Positions 8,761-15,393 of a DNA stretch of 64,000 bases are shown one piece after another. The stretch lies in contig JAGWTR010000001.1 of NCBI GenBank assembly GCA_028868855.1, positions 372,001-436,000 on the forward strand, in the 5' to 3' direction. A program made the position numbers and the translations under genes. The DNA comes from Burkholderiales bacterium. Its GTDB lineage: Bacteria > Pseudomonadota > Gammaproteobacteria > Burkholderiales > Burkholderiaceae_C. The notes beneath the pieces were generated by a model. It was not told the DNA's origin. It made no database searches and worked only from the letters and a program-made list of their open reading frames with translations. Position 1 is the stretch's first letter, and every line of letters begins with the position of its first letter.

Positions 8761-9813
8761 TTACTTCCAGTCTTCCTCGGACTTGGTCGCGCATTCCGGA
8801 TCGGCCGGGTTGATGCTGCAGCGGACGCGTTTGATGATCCTCAGCCCTCGCTTGTCATACAGGCCCTTCTTGGCGATGTCGATGCGCGCCTCTCTGAACA
8901 TGAGGGTGTACTTGTAGGCATTTTCCGGACTCAGCTCCAGCCAGGTGGCCGGAGGAATGCTGGCGTCAGATTGCTTTACGAGTTGCAAGGCGCGGTCGAA
9001 CTGAGTTGCCCAATACACGCGCGACTGCTCACCAAAGCCTTCCGGAAACTTGGTCTTGTTCAGGATGACTTGGTAGGTCAGGATCAGCAGCGGGAAGCGC
9101 GTCATGGCGCCGTTTTTGCCAATGCCCTTGTACAACTCCAAGGGCTTATAGGCCAAGGATGGTGCGCCAACGAAGTCCACGGCGCCATTGTTGAACTTCG
9201 AGGCGAAGTTCATGATGTCGGCCGACACGGGTTGTCCACCAACTTTCTGGATCATCACGGCCTGGGCCTTGTCGTAGTCGAACGCGGCCATGCGCTTGCC
9301 GGCCAGGCCTTCCACGGTGCCCAGTTTGCGATCATTGATGACAGGATAAGTGGCGCCAAGTGGCACCACTCCGCCGACTTCAAAGTTGCCGTCCACCATC
9401 AGCTTGGATGCCTTGGGGTCCGAAAAGGTCTGGATCAGACGGCGCACCACTTCGTAGCTGGACGGCATGTCGATCTTGCCATCGCGCACGATGGTGGTGG
9501 CACCCAGGGAGTCGATCGATGCTGAAATTGAGTTGAACTGGCGTGTGCGCAGGGCGGTCGCGATCACTCCGTCGCATTGGCCCGTGCGGAAGTCTTCGGT
9601 GGCCACGCGTTCATCGGTGTAGCCTTTGAGCTCAATGGACACACCATGCTTCTGGGCCGCAATGACGTAATCCTTGGCCATGTTGAAGAGGTCGCCAGAG
9701 GTGCCCAGCAGGTCATAGACGCAAATCTTCTGAGCCGCCTGAGCCCCTGCTGTTGCGCCGAATGCCAACAATGCAGCAGCGCCAATCTTGCTCAAGGTTT
9801 TGACCATGTTCAT
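8761..9813 (-). CDS. Periplasmic solute-binding protein of the DUF6091 type (TRAP-associated)
   Basis: A 350-residue secreted protein. The first 26 residues form a signal peptide with a basic start (MVKTLSKIG), an Ala/Leu core and an AQA cleavage site. The mature part begins QKICVYDLLGTSGDLFNMAKDY and has the two-lobe binding-protein look (GQCDGVIATALRTRQF, GKRMAAFDYDKAQAVM, DFVGAPSLAYKPLELYKG). I recognise it as the putative solute-binding family DUF6091. The start has a good ribosome site, AGGAG six bases before the ATG. Its neighbours, a TRAP permease downstream and a lipoprotein upstream, make it the probable ligand-binding component of one transport system. The ligand is unknown. Confidence 0.75.
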   Translation of the reverse strand: MNMVKTLSKIGAAALLAFGATAGAQAAQKICVYDLLGTSGDLFNMAKDYVIAAQKHGVSIELKGYTDERVATEDFRTGQCDGVIATALRTRQFNSISASIDSLGATTIVRDGKIDMPSSYEVVRRLIQTFSDPKASKLMVDGNFEVGGVVPLGATYPVINDRKLGTVEGLAGKRMAAFDYDKAQAVMIQKVGGQPVSADIMNFASKFNNGAVDFVGAPSLAYKPLELYKGIGKNGAMTRFPLLILTYQVILNKTKFPEGFGEQSRVYWATQFDRALQLVKQSDASIPPATWLELSPENAYKYTLMFREARIDIAKKGLYDKRGLRIIKRVRCSINPADPECATKSEEDWK

Positions 9814-10024
9814 GGAGTCTCCTAGATACCGTGGAAATGAGGCTCTCGACGAGGGGCGCCGATGCCAATGGCAATTGATTTGTGGGAAGTCTGAATTTGA
9901 TCACGGCTGTGTGCGTAATCGTTAGATTTGTAACTATAGCCGCGCCATTGTCTCGGCAGTCACTCCCCTCCCACGCACACGGGGGAGGGTGGTTTCCCTA
10001 GTAAATTCACGCCGTTAAGCGATA

Positions 10025-11050
10025 TCAATCCAGGAATTTGTCGGCGTTGATGGCTTTTCCGGCCTTCTCGTCCCAGAACGTGCCCAGGCTGCTGACCGGT
10101 GTGCGTGAGCCCGTCGCCTGGGTCCACATGCGATCAGAGATGGTCATCATCTGGACTTCGGCAATGGCGTCAATCAGGCGGTAGTCCTTGTTGACTTTGA
10201 AGTCTTGAACCGAGACGAAGCGCTTGAGTGTGGAGCGGACGGTGGCGGTGTCGTCTGTCGATTGGGCGGACAGGGCTGCCATCACGTGAGCCAGGCGCAC
10301 ACCCTTGAGCTCGCCGATGGTCATGCTGTTGTCGAAGGTGCCCTTAATGTCCTTGCCGTCGCCACCACCGGGGATGAGGCTCCAGATGGCTGCGCGCAAA
10401 GCCTGGGGAGCGCCCCACCACTTGTCGTTGTTGAGGCAGGTCATGGCGAATTCAGCCTGAGGAGCAATGTCCGTGGGTACGCCAACGACTTGCTGAGCAC
10501 CCATGTCGTTTTGTACCGCTTGCAGGCCGGCAACCGAGCCCAGCAGGTAAACCATTTCGTCAAAATCGCGCTTGAACTTGGGGCAGGTGGTGCCGTACTT
10601 GAAGAAGTATTTTTGTTCCAGCTTGGTTCGCATGCGGTCAAAGGCCGCGTACTGGCGATGGGCCGAGGTGGCCATCAGACGCTTCTGGTTGATGCGGGCA
10701 TCTTGGGCTTCGTCGGATTGCTTTCCGTGGGAGGCGCGAATGTAGCGCAACTCTTCTTCGACGGCCTTCGCGTCTGAACACACACCGGCCGATTGCAGCA
10801 GGACGGTTTCCATCAAGGCGGGGTCACCATAGAAGTTGCGTGCAGCACCGACCAGTGGGCCGTTAACCAACGCGAAACTGCACCCCATGTCGACATCACC
10901 CATTTGCAGCACCGGCGGGGTGAAACCTTCTTCCAGGATGTTGAGGGTGATGCCGCTGGTCGCCGATTCCATCAAGGCGCATCCGCTCATGGTCAAGGTC
11001 GAGAGGGTCACCACGGAGGCGGTGAGGATTCGGGTGATCCGAGGAATCAT
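10025..11050 (-). CDS. Lipoprotein of the TRAP cluster (possible TatT-like partner)
   Basis: A 341-residue lipoprotein. The signal is MIPRITRILTASVV..., and the lipobox MSGC puts the acylated Cys at residue 24. The mature protein is helical, with a conserved-looking MGDVDMGCSFALVNGP near residue 50, further Cys residues (AGVCSD, TTCPKF, MTCLNN) and no membrane helix. It precedes the binding-protein gene by 211 nt on the same strand. Some TRAP systems use a helical periplasmic lipoprotein (TatT) that docks on the binding protein; the context and Ala/Leu-rich helical composition would fit, but the family assignment is inference. The ATG at 11050 was chosen because it begins the signal peptide. 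Confidence 0.6.
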   Translation of the reverse strand: MIPRITRILTASVVTLSTLTMSGCALMESATSGITLNILEEGFTPPVLQMGDVDMGCSFALVNGPLVGAARNFYGDPALMETVLLQSAGVCSDAKAVEEELRYIRASHGKQSDEAQDARINQKRLMATSAHRQYAAFDRMRTKLEQKYFFKYGTTCPKFKRDFDEMVYLLGSVAGLQAVQNDMGAQQVVGVPTDIAPQAEFAMTCLNNDKWWGAPQALRAAIWSLIPGGGDGKDIKGTFDNSMTIGELKGVRLAHVMAALSAQSTDDTATVRSTLKRFVSVQDFKVNKDYRLIDAIAEVQMMTISDRMWTQATGSRTPVSSLGTFWDEKAGKAINADKFLD

Positions 11051-11180
11051 TGAGGGGTCTCCAACTAGGGGTGTTTGAACGCGTGATGGCGCCAATTTGT
11101 CCACGAAATTCTAGCCCCGCAGTGACTGATACCGACGCCGTAAATCTTAGGGATGACCCCCGGGCACCTGTTCATTTGCG

Positions 11181-11207
11181 AAAAAAAAGCCCGCACGGAT
11201 GCGGGCT
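11181..11207 (-). terminator. Intrinsic terminator downstream of ettA
   Basis: GCCCGC at 11189-11194 and GCGGGC at 11201-11206 enclose a 6-nt loop. On the - strand the stem is followed by eight T (complement of 11181-11188). It lies 26 nt past the ettA stop codon and separates ettA from the TRAP lipoprotein gene. Confidence 0.88.
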
Positions 11208-11232
11208 CTGCTGGGTCGGATGGATGACCTGA

Positions 11233-12897
11233 TCAGCGGATGGGCTTGAAGCGCACACGCTTGGGCCGAGCGCCTTCTTCACCCAGGCGCTTTTTCTTGT
11301 CAGCTTCGTACTCTTGGTAGTTGCCGTCAAAGAAGAACCACTGGGAGTCACCTTCGCACGCCAGGATGTGGGTACAGATGCGATCCAGGAACCAGCGATC
11401 GTGGGAGATGATCATGGCACTGCCGGCAAATTCCAGCAGGGCGTCTTCCAGCGCGCGCAGGGTTTCGATGTCCAGGTCATTGGACGGTTCGTCTAGCATC
11501 AGTACGTTGCCGCCCTGGGCCAGGGTCTTGGCCAAGTGCAGACGGCCACGTTCCCCGCCGGACAGGTTGCCCACCAACTTCTGTTGGTCGTTGCCCTTGA
11601 AGTTGAAGCGCCCCAGGTAGGCGCGCGAGGGCATCACGAACTTGCCCACCACGATGTTGTCCAGGCCGCCAGAGACGTCCTGCCACACGGTGTTGTCGGC
11701 GGCCAGGCCTTCACGGCTTTGGTCGACGAAAGCCAGTTGGGCAGTCTTGCCGATCACGACCTCGCCACCGTCTGGCTGCTCGACCCCCTGGATCATGCGG
11801 AACAAGGTCGACTTGCCGGCGCCGTTGGGACCGATGATGCCGACGATGGCGCCCGCAGGGACCTTGAAGCTCAGGTTGTCGATCAGGCAGCGGTCGCCAA
11901 AGCTCTTGGTGACGTTCTTGAACTCGATGACTTCATTGCCCAGACGCTCGGCCACGGGGATGAAAATCTCGTTCGTTTCGTTGCGTTTTTGGTAGTCGAC
12001 GTCGCTCAACTCTTCGAAGCGGGCCAGACGCGCCTTGCTCTTGGCCTGACGGCCCTTGGTGTTCTTGCGCACCCACTCCAGCTCCTGCTTGAGCGCTTTG
12101 GCGCGGGCGTCCTCGGTCTTTTGTTCGGCTTCCAGGCGCTTTTCCTTGGCTTCCAGCCAGTCGGAATAGTTGCCCTTGTAGGGGTGGCCGGCGCCGCGGT
12201 CGAGTTCGAGGATCCACTCGGCGGCGTTGTCCAGGAAGTAGCGATCGTGGGTGATGGCCACGACGGTGCCGCTGTAGCGCTGAAGGAATTGCTCCAACCA
12301 GTCCACGGATTCGGCGTCCAAGTGGTTAGTGGGCTCGTCCAGCAGCAGCATGTCGGGCTTGGACAGCAGCAGGCGGCACAGAGCCACACGGCGCTTTTCG
12401 CCGCCGGAGAGGTTGCCGATGACGGCTTCCCAGGGGGGCAGGCGCAGGGCGTCGGCGGCCAGTTCGAGTTGCAGGTCGGTGTTCTCGGATCCGGCTGCAG
12501 CGATGATGGCCTCAAGCTGGCCTTGTTCAGCGGCCAGGGCATCGAAGTCGGCGTCGGGTTCGGCGTAGAGGGCATAGACCTCGTCCAGGCGCTTCTTGGC
12601 TGCCAATACGCCGCCAATGCCTTCTTCCACCGATTGACGCACGGTGTGCTCGGGGTTGAGTTGCGGTTCCTGAGGCAGATAGCCGATTTTGATGCCGGGC
12701 ATCGGGACGGCTTCGCCCTCGATGTCCTTGTCCACGCCGGCCATGATCTTGAGGAAGGTCGACTTACCGGACCCGTTTACGCCCAACACGCCAATCTTGG
12801 CGCCCGGGAAAAAACTCAGGGTGATGTCTTTGAGGATCTGCCGCTTCGGGGGAACGATCTTCCCGACGCGGTTCATTGTGAAAACGTACTGGGCCAT
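11233..12897 (-). CDS. ettA: Energy-dependent translational throttle protein EttA
   Basis: A 554-residue ABC-F protein with two nucleotide-binding domains and no membrane part. Domain one has Walker A GVNGSGKST at residues 39-47, signature NLSGGEKRRVALC and Walker B LLLDEPTNHLD. Domain two has GPNGAGKST, LSGGERGRLHLAKTL and LMLDEPSNDLD. The linker (about residues 245-320) is rich in basic residues. The length, the MAQYVFTMNRVGK start and the arm-sized insertion in domain one match EttA, which binds the ribosomal E site and gates entry into elongation according to ATP level. The ATG at 12897 was chosen on the family start; upstream codons are unlikely. Confidence 0.95.
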   Translation of the reverse strand: MAQYVFTMNRVGKIVPPKRQILKDITLSFFPGAKIGVLGVNGSGKSTFLKIMAGVDKDIEGEAVPMPGIKIGYLPQEPQLNPEHTVRQSVEEGIGGVLAAKKRLDEVYALYAEPDADFDALAAEQGQLEAIIAAAGSENTDLQLELAADALRLPPWEAVIGNLSGGEKRRVALCRLLLSKPDMLLLDEPTNHLDAESVDWLEQFLQRYSGTVVAITHDRYFLDNAAEWILELDRGAGHPYKGNYSDWLEAKEKRLEAEQKTEDARAKALKQELEWVRKNTKGRQAKSKARLARFEELSDVDYQKRNETNEIFIPVAERLGNEVIEFKNVTKSFGDRCLIDNLSFKVPAGAIVGIIGPNGAGKSTLFRMIQGVEQPDGGEVVIGKTAQLAFVDQSREGLAADNTVWQDVSGGLDNIVVGKFVMPSRAYLGRFNFKGNDQQKLVGNLSGGERGRLHLAKTLAQGGNVLMLDEPSNDLDIETLRALEDALLEFAGSAMIISHDRWFLDRICTHILACEGDSQWFFFDGNYQEYEADKKKRLGEEGARPKRVRFKPIR

Positions 12898-12988
12898 GAG
12901 GTGCTCGCTGTGCGAGATACTTTCGTCAAACCGCATAGCTTAAGGCAAGCCCGAGGTCGATGGGCGCGCCGGGGCCGGATTGCCTTTT

Positions 12989-13309
12989 TTAGCGCAGCAC
13001 TTTTAGTTGGGCGAGCCAGCCTGATACCGTTGTTTCGTCGGTGTCCAGGGCGACTTGCTTGCGTTTTCCGCTGGCGCCGCGAAGCAATTCAACTCGGGCA
13101 AGGGTCAGCCCCAGCTCATTGGCCAGCCATCGACGCAGCGCTTCATTGGCGGCGCCATCAACTGGTGGAGCGGCCAGGCGCACGCGCAGGGCTCCGTCGT
13201 GCCAGCCGACCACTTCCGTGCGTTTGGCGTTTGGAGAGATGCTCAGGTCGAGAACGGGGCGCTGATGGGGTGCGCGCCCTTGCATCGTCAGGCATGGCCA
13301 GGTGGGCAT
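12989..13309 (-). CDS. DUF167 (YggU) family protein
   Basis: A 106-residue soluble protein with the DUF167 core LDLSISPNAKRTEVVGWHDGALRVRLAAPPVDGAANEALRRWLANEL. The PxAxxxxV and PPVDGxAN elements are the family signatures. The function is unknown; these proteins adopt a small alpha/beta fold and often sit near cell-envelope or pyrroline-carboxylate genes. Here it is between ettA and the histone H1-like gene on the same strand. The N-terminal 20 residues (MPTWPCLTMQGRAPHQRP) are less certain, and the real start may be an internal codon. Confidence 0.82.
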   Translation of the reverse strand: MPTWPCLTMQGRAPHQRPVLDLSISPNAKRTEVVGWHDGALRVRLAAPPVDGAANEALRRWLANELGLTLARVELLRGASGKRKQVALDTDETTVSGWLAQLKVLR

Positions 13310-13329
13310 GGTTTGTCAGGCGGCGTGAA

Positions 13330-13351
13330 AAACCCGGCCGAAGCCGGGTTT
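13330..13351 (-). terminator. Intrinsic terminator after the histone H1-like gene
   Basis: AAACCCGGC at 13330-13338 pairs perfectly with GCCGGGTTT at 13343-13351 around a CGAA tetraloop. On the - strand the stem ends in a run of five T. It is 53 nt downstream of the stop of the lysine-rich protein gene. Confidence 0.82.
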
Positions 13352-13403
13352 GAAAGACCGGACGCAATAGGCGCGTCCTGCCGGTTCATCCTGGTGGGTG
13401 AAC

Positions 13404-13868
13404 TCAGGGCTTGTTGCCCGTCGGGAAGGGCCACGCGGCTTGAGGGCTCAACGTGGTCTTCGCTGCAGGCTTGGCAGAGGCCGGTTTTTTGGCCGCAGGG
13501 GCAGGCTTGGCAGGGGCAGGCTTTTTGGCTGCAGCCTTCTTGACCGCTGGCTTCTTGGCCGCAGGGGCAGCCTTCTTGACGGCGGCTTTTTTAGCCGGCG
13601 CTGCCTTTTTCACTGCCGCTTTTTTTGTGGGAGCGGCCTTCTTCACAGCAGCCTTCTTGGCCGGTGCAGCCTTCTTCACAGCAGCCTTCTTGGCCGGTGC
13701 AGCCTTCTTCACAGCAGCCTTTTTGGCCGGAGCGGCCTTCTTCACAGCAGCCTTCTTGGCCGGAACGGCCTTCTTCACGGCGGCCTTTTTGGCCGGTGCA
13801 GCCTTCTTCACAGCAGCCTTCTTGGCTGGGGCAGCTTTTTTAGGTGCCACTTTTTTCGCAGTTGCCAT
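13404..13868 (-). CDS. Histone H1-like lysine/alanine-rich DNA-binding protein
   Basis: A 154-residue, extremely basic, low-complexity protein. After MATAKKVAP come eight 11-residue units of the form KKAAPAKKAAV (residues 10-97), then irregular AAKKPA/KPAPA repeats and a short non-repetitive tail ending WPFPTGNKP. This is the composition of bacterial histone H1-like proteins of betaproteobacteria and Chlamydia HctB, and of AlgP-type C-termini. These proteins bind DNA non-specifically and condense the nucleoid. There is no folded domain. The ATG at 13868 has GGAGAT seven to eight bases upstream. The repeat number is likely variable between strains. Confidence 0.88.
   Translation of the reverse strand: MATAKKVAPKKAAPAKKAAVKKAAPAKKAAVKKAVPAKKAAVKKAAPAKKAAVKKAAPAKKAAVKKAAPAKKAAVKKAAPTKKAAVKKAAPAKKAAVKKAAPAAKKPAVKKAAAKKPAPAKPAPAAKKPASAKPAAKTTLSPQAAWPFPTGNKP
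13578..13841 (-). repeat. Eight 33-bp tandem repeats inside the histone H1-like gene
   Basis: The coding sequence for eight 11-residue units, 264 bp. Some adjacent units are identical or nearly identical at the DNA level (for example around 13640-13740), so the array can expand or contract by recombination or slippage without changing frame. Confidence 0.85.
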
Positions 13869-13924
13869 ACGGATCTCCTTGATCAAGTTGCAAAGACCAC
13901 GGCACCACTGGATGTGGTGCAGAG

Positions 13925-13970
13925 ATTCATCACCCAACGCCCCCTAGGATCTGAGCGCGGTGTGATGAAT
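13925..13970. other. 9-bp inverted repeat between nrdB and the histone H1-like gene
   Basis: ATTCATCAC at 13925-13933 and GTGATGAAT at 13962-13970 are perfect inverted repeats 28 nt apart. A second hairpin, GCACCAC/GTGGTGC (13902-13908 with 13914-13920), lies next to it. Both sit in the 135-bp gap before the histone gene start, so they may be a 5' UTR structure, a protein site or the end of the nrdB transcript. No T-run follows. Confidence 0.4.
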
Positions 13971-14003
13971 GGGGGACGTCGATGCAGTGCTTTGCTCAAG
14001 GGA

Positions 14004-15212
14004 TCAATCCCAGGACAGGGCACCGCCCGACTGATATTCAATGACTCGGGTTTCGAAAAAGTTACGTTCCTTCTTGAGGTCAATCATTTCGCTCATCCAG
14101 GGGAAGGGGTTCTCTTCGTTGGCGAAGAGTTCCTCCAGTCCGATCTGTGCGGCGCGGCGATTGGCGATATAGCGAAGGTAGCCCTTGAACATAGATGCAT
14201 TCATGCCCAGCACGCCACGTGGCATGGTGTCTTCTGCATATCGGTATTCAAGTTCGACAGCTTTAAGGAAAAGAGCTTTGATCTCGGCTTTGAACTCGGC
14301 TGTCCACAGGTGCGGGTTCTCCAGCTTGAGTTGATTGATCAGGTCAATGCCGAAGTTGCAGTGCATGGATTCGTCGCGCAGGATGTACTGGTACTGCTCG
14401 GCGGCACCGGTCATCTTGTTCTGGCGACCCAGGGCGAGGATCTGCGTGAAGCCGACGTAGAAGAACAGACCTTCCATCAGGCAGGCAAACACGATCAGCG
14501 ATTTGAGCAAGGTCTGATCGGTCTCGTGCGTGCCGGTGTGGAAGTGTGGATCGCTGATCGCTTCGATGAAGGGGATCAGGAATTCGTCCTTGTCGCGGAT
14601 CGATTGGACTTCGTTGTAGGCGTTGAAGATTTCGCTTTCATCCAGCCCCAGTGATTCAACGATGTACTGGTAGGCATGGGTGTGGATGGCTTCTTCAAAA
14701 GCTTGGCGCAACAGGAACTGGCGGCACTCGGGCGCGGTGATGTGGCGATAGGTGCCGAGCACGATGTTGTTGGCAGCCAGCGAGTCCGCGGTAACAAAGA
14801 AGCCGAGGTTGCGCTTGATGATGCGGCGCTCATCGTCAGTCAACCCATTGGGGTCTTTCCATAAGGCGATGTCGCGCGACATGTTCACCTCTTGGGGCAT
14901 CCAATGGTTGGAGCAAGTGGCCAGATATTTTTCCCAGGCCCACTTGTACTTGAACGGCACCAACTGGTTGACGTCGGTCTGGCCGTTGATGATGCGTTTG
15001 TCGGCAGCGTTGACGCGACGCGCGCTTGCCTTGGCGTTTGGCGCTGCTTGATTCACTGCCTGAGCGGTGGTCGGAACAGGTTGATTGAAGGATGCGGCTG
15101 TCACAGTTTGCAAAGGCGACGAAGTCACATCCCGTGCATCGCGATGCGATGAAGGAACTGAAGCGCCAGTGACTGAAGAGCTTGAAGGTGTGTCGTCTTC
15201 CCAGACCAACAT
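14004..15212 (-). CDS. nrdB: Class Ia ribonucleotide reductase, beta subunit
   Basis: A 402-residue radical-bearing subunit that supplies the tyrosyl radical and diiron centre for reduction of ribonucleoside diphosphates. Iron-ligand helices are visible as [15 protein letters not shown] and [16 protein letters not shown], with a further acidic ligand in the [11 protein letters not shown] helix. The first 70 residues or so (Ser/Thr/Pro/Ala-rich) are an extension before the conserved [22 protein letters not shown]. The ATG at 15212 was chosen because AGGAT lies eight to nine bases upstream; an ATG at 15221 has no good site. It lies downstream of nrdA on the same strand, separated by 181 nt. Confidence 0.95.
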   Translation of the reverse strand: MLVWEDDTPSSSSVTGASVPSSHRDARDVTSSPLQTVTAASFNQPVPTTAQAVNQAAPNAKASARRVNAADKRIINGQTDVNQLVPFKYKWAWEKYLATCSNHWMPQEVNMSRDIALWKDPNGLTDDERRIIKRNLGFFVTADSLAANNIVLGTYRHITAPECRQFLLRQAFEEAIHTHAYQYIVESLGLDESEIFNAYNEVQSIRDKDEFLIPFIEAISDPHFHTGTHETDQTLLKSLIVFACLMEGLFFYVGFTQILALGRQNKMTGAAEQYQYILRDESMHCNFGIDLINQLKLENPHLWTAEFKAEIKALFLKAVELEYRYAEDTMPRGVLGMNASMFKGYLRYIANRRAAQIGLEELFANEENPFPWMSEMIDLKKERNFFETRVIEYQSGGALSWD

Positions 15213-15360
15213 GGTGTACATCCTATGGAGTTGGATTATGAAAGGGTGATGCAAAAAACACCAAGCACTTATTGACGTGACAGACGCATGTTTGTTGCGG
15301 GCATGCATCGAAGTGATGACGAAACATCACGGTTGGATCAATTAAGTGCAACGTGAGTCA

Positions 15361-15386
15361 AACAAGGCCTTGTTAAAGGCCTTGTT
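15361..15386 (-). terminator. Possible attenuator hairpin between nrdA and nrdB
   Basis: AACAAGGCC at 15361-15369 pairs with GGCCTTGTT at 15378-15386, an 8-nt loop. It is eight bases past the nrdA stop, but the U-run on the - strand is weak, so it may only slow transcription or protect the nrdA mRNA end. Confidence 0.4.
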
Positions 15387-15393
15387 CAATCAA

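Noticed and set aside
9968-10000. C-rich/G-rich inverted repeat (CCCTCCC with GGGAGGG) between the lipoprotein and binding-protein genes
   Set aside because: No T-run on either side, so I do not call it a terminator.
11440-11460. A GCGTCTTCC match to the second block of the sigma motif inside ettA
   Set aside because: There is no matching first block upstream, and it is inside a coding region on the opposite strand.
8056-13353. Long + strand frames (8056-9525, 11536-13353) opposite the TRAP, ettA and DUF167 genes
   Set aside because: They lie opposite recognised genes with full motifs and show no family features.
13578-13841. Regular short repeats, considered as a CRISPR array
   Set aside because: Repeats are contiguous 33-bp coding units with no spacers, encoding the KKAAPAKKAAV protein repeat.
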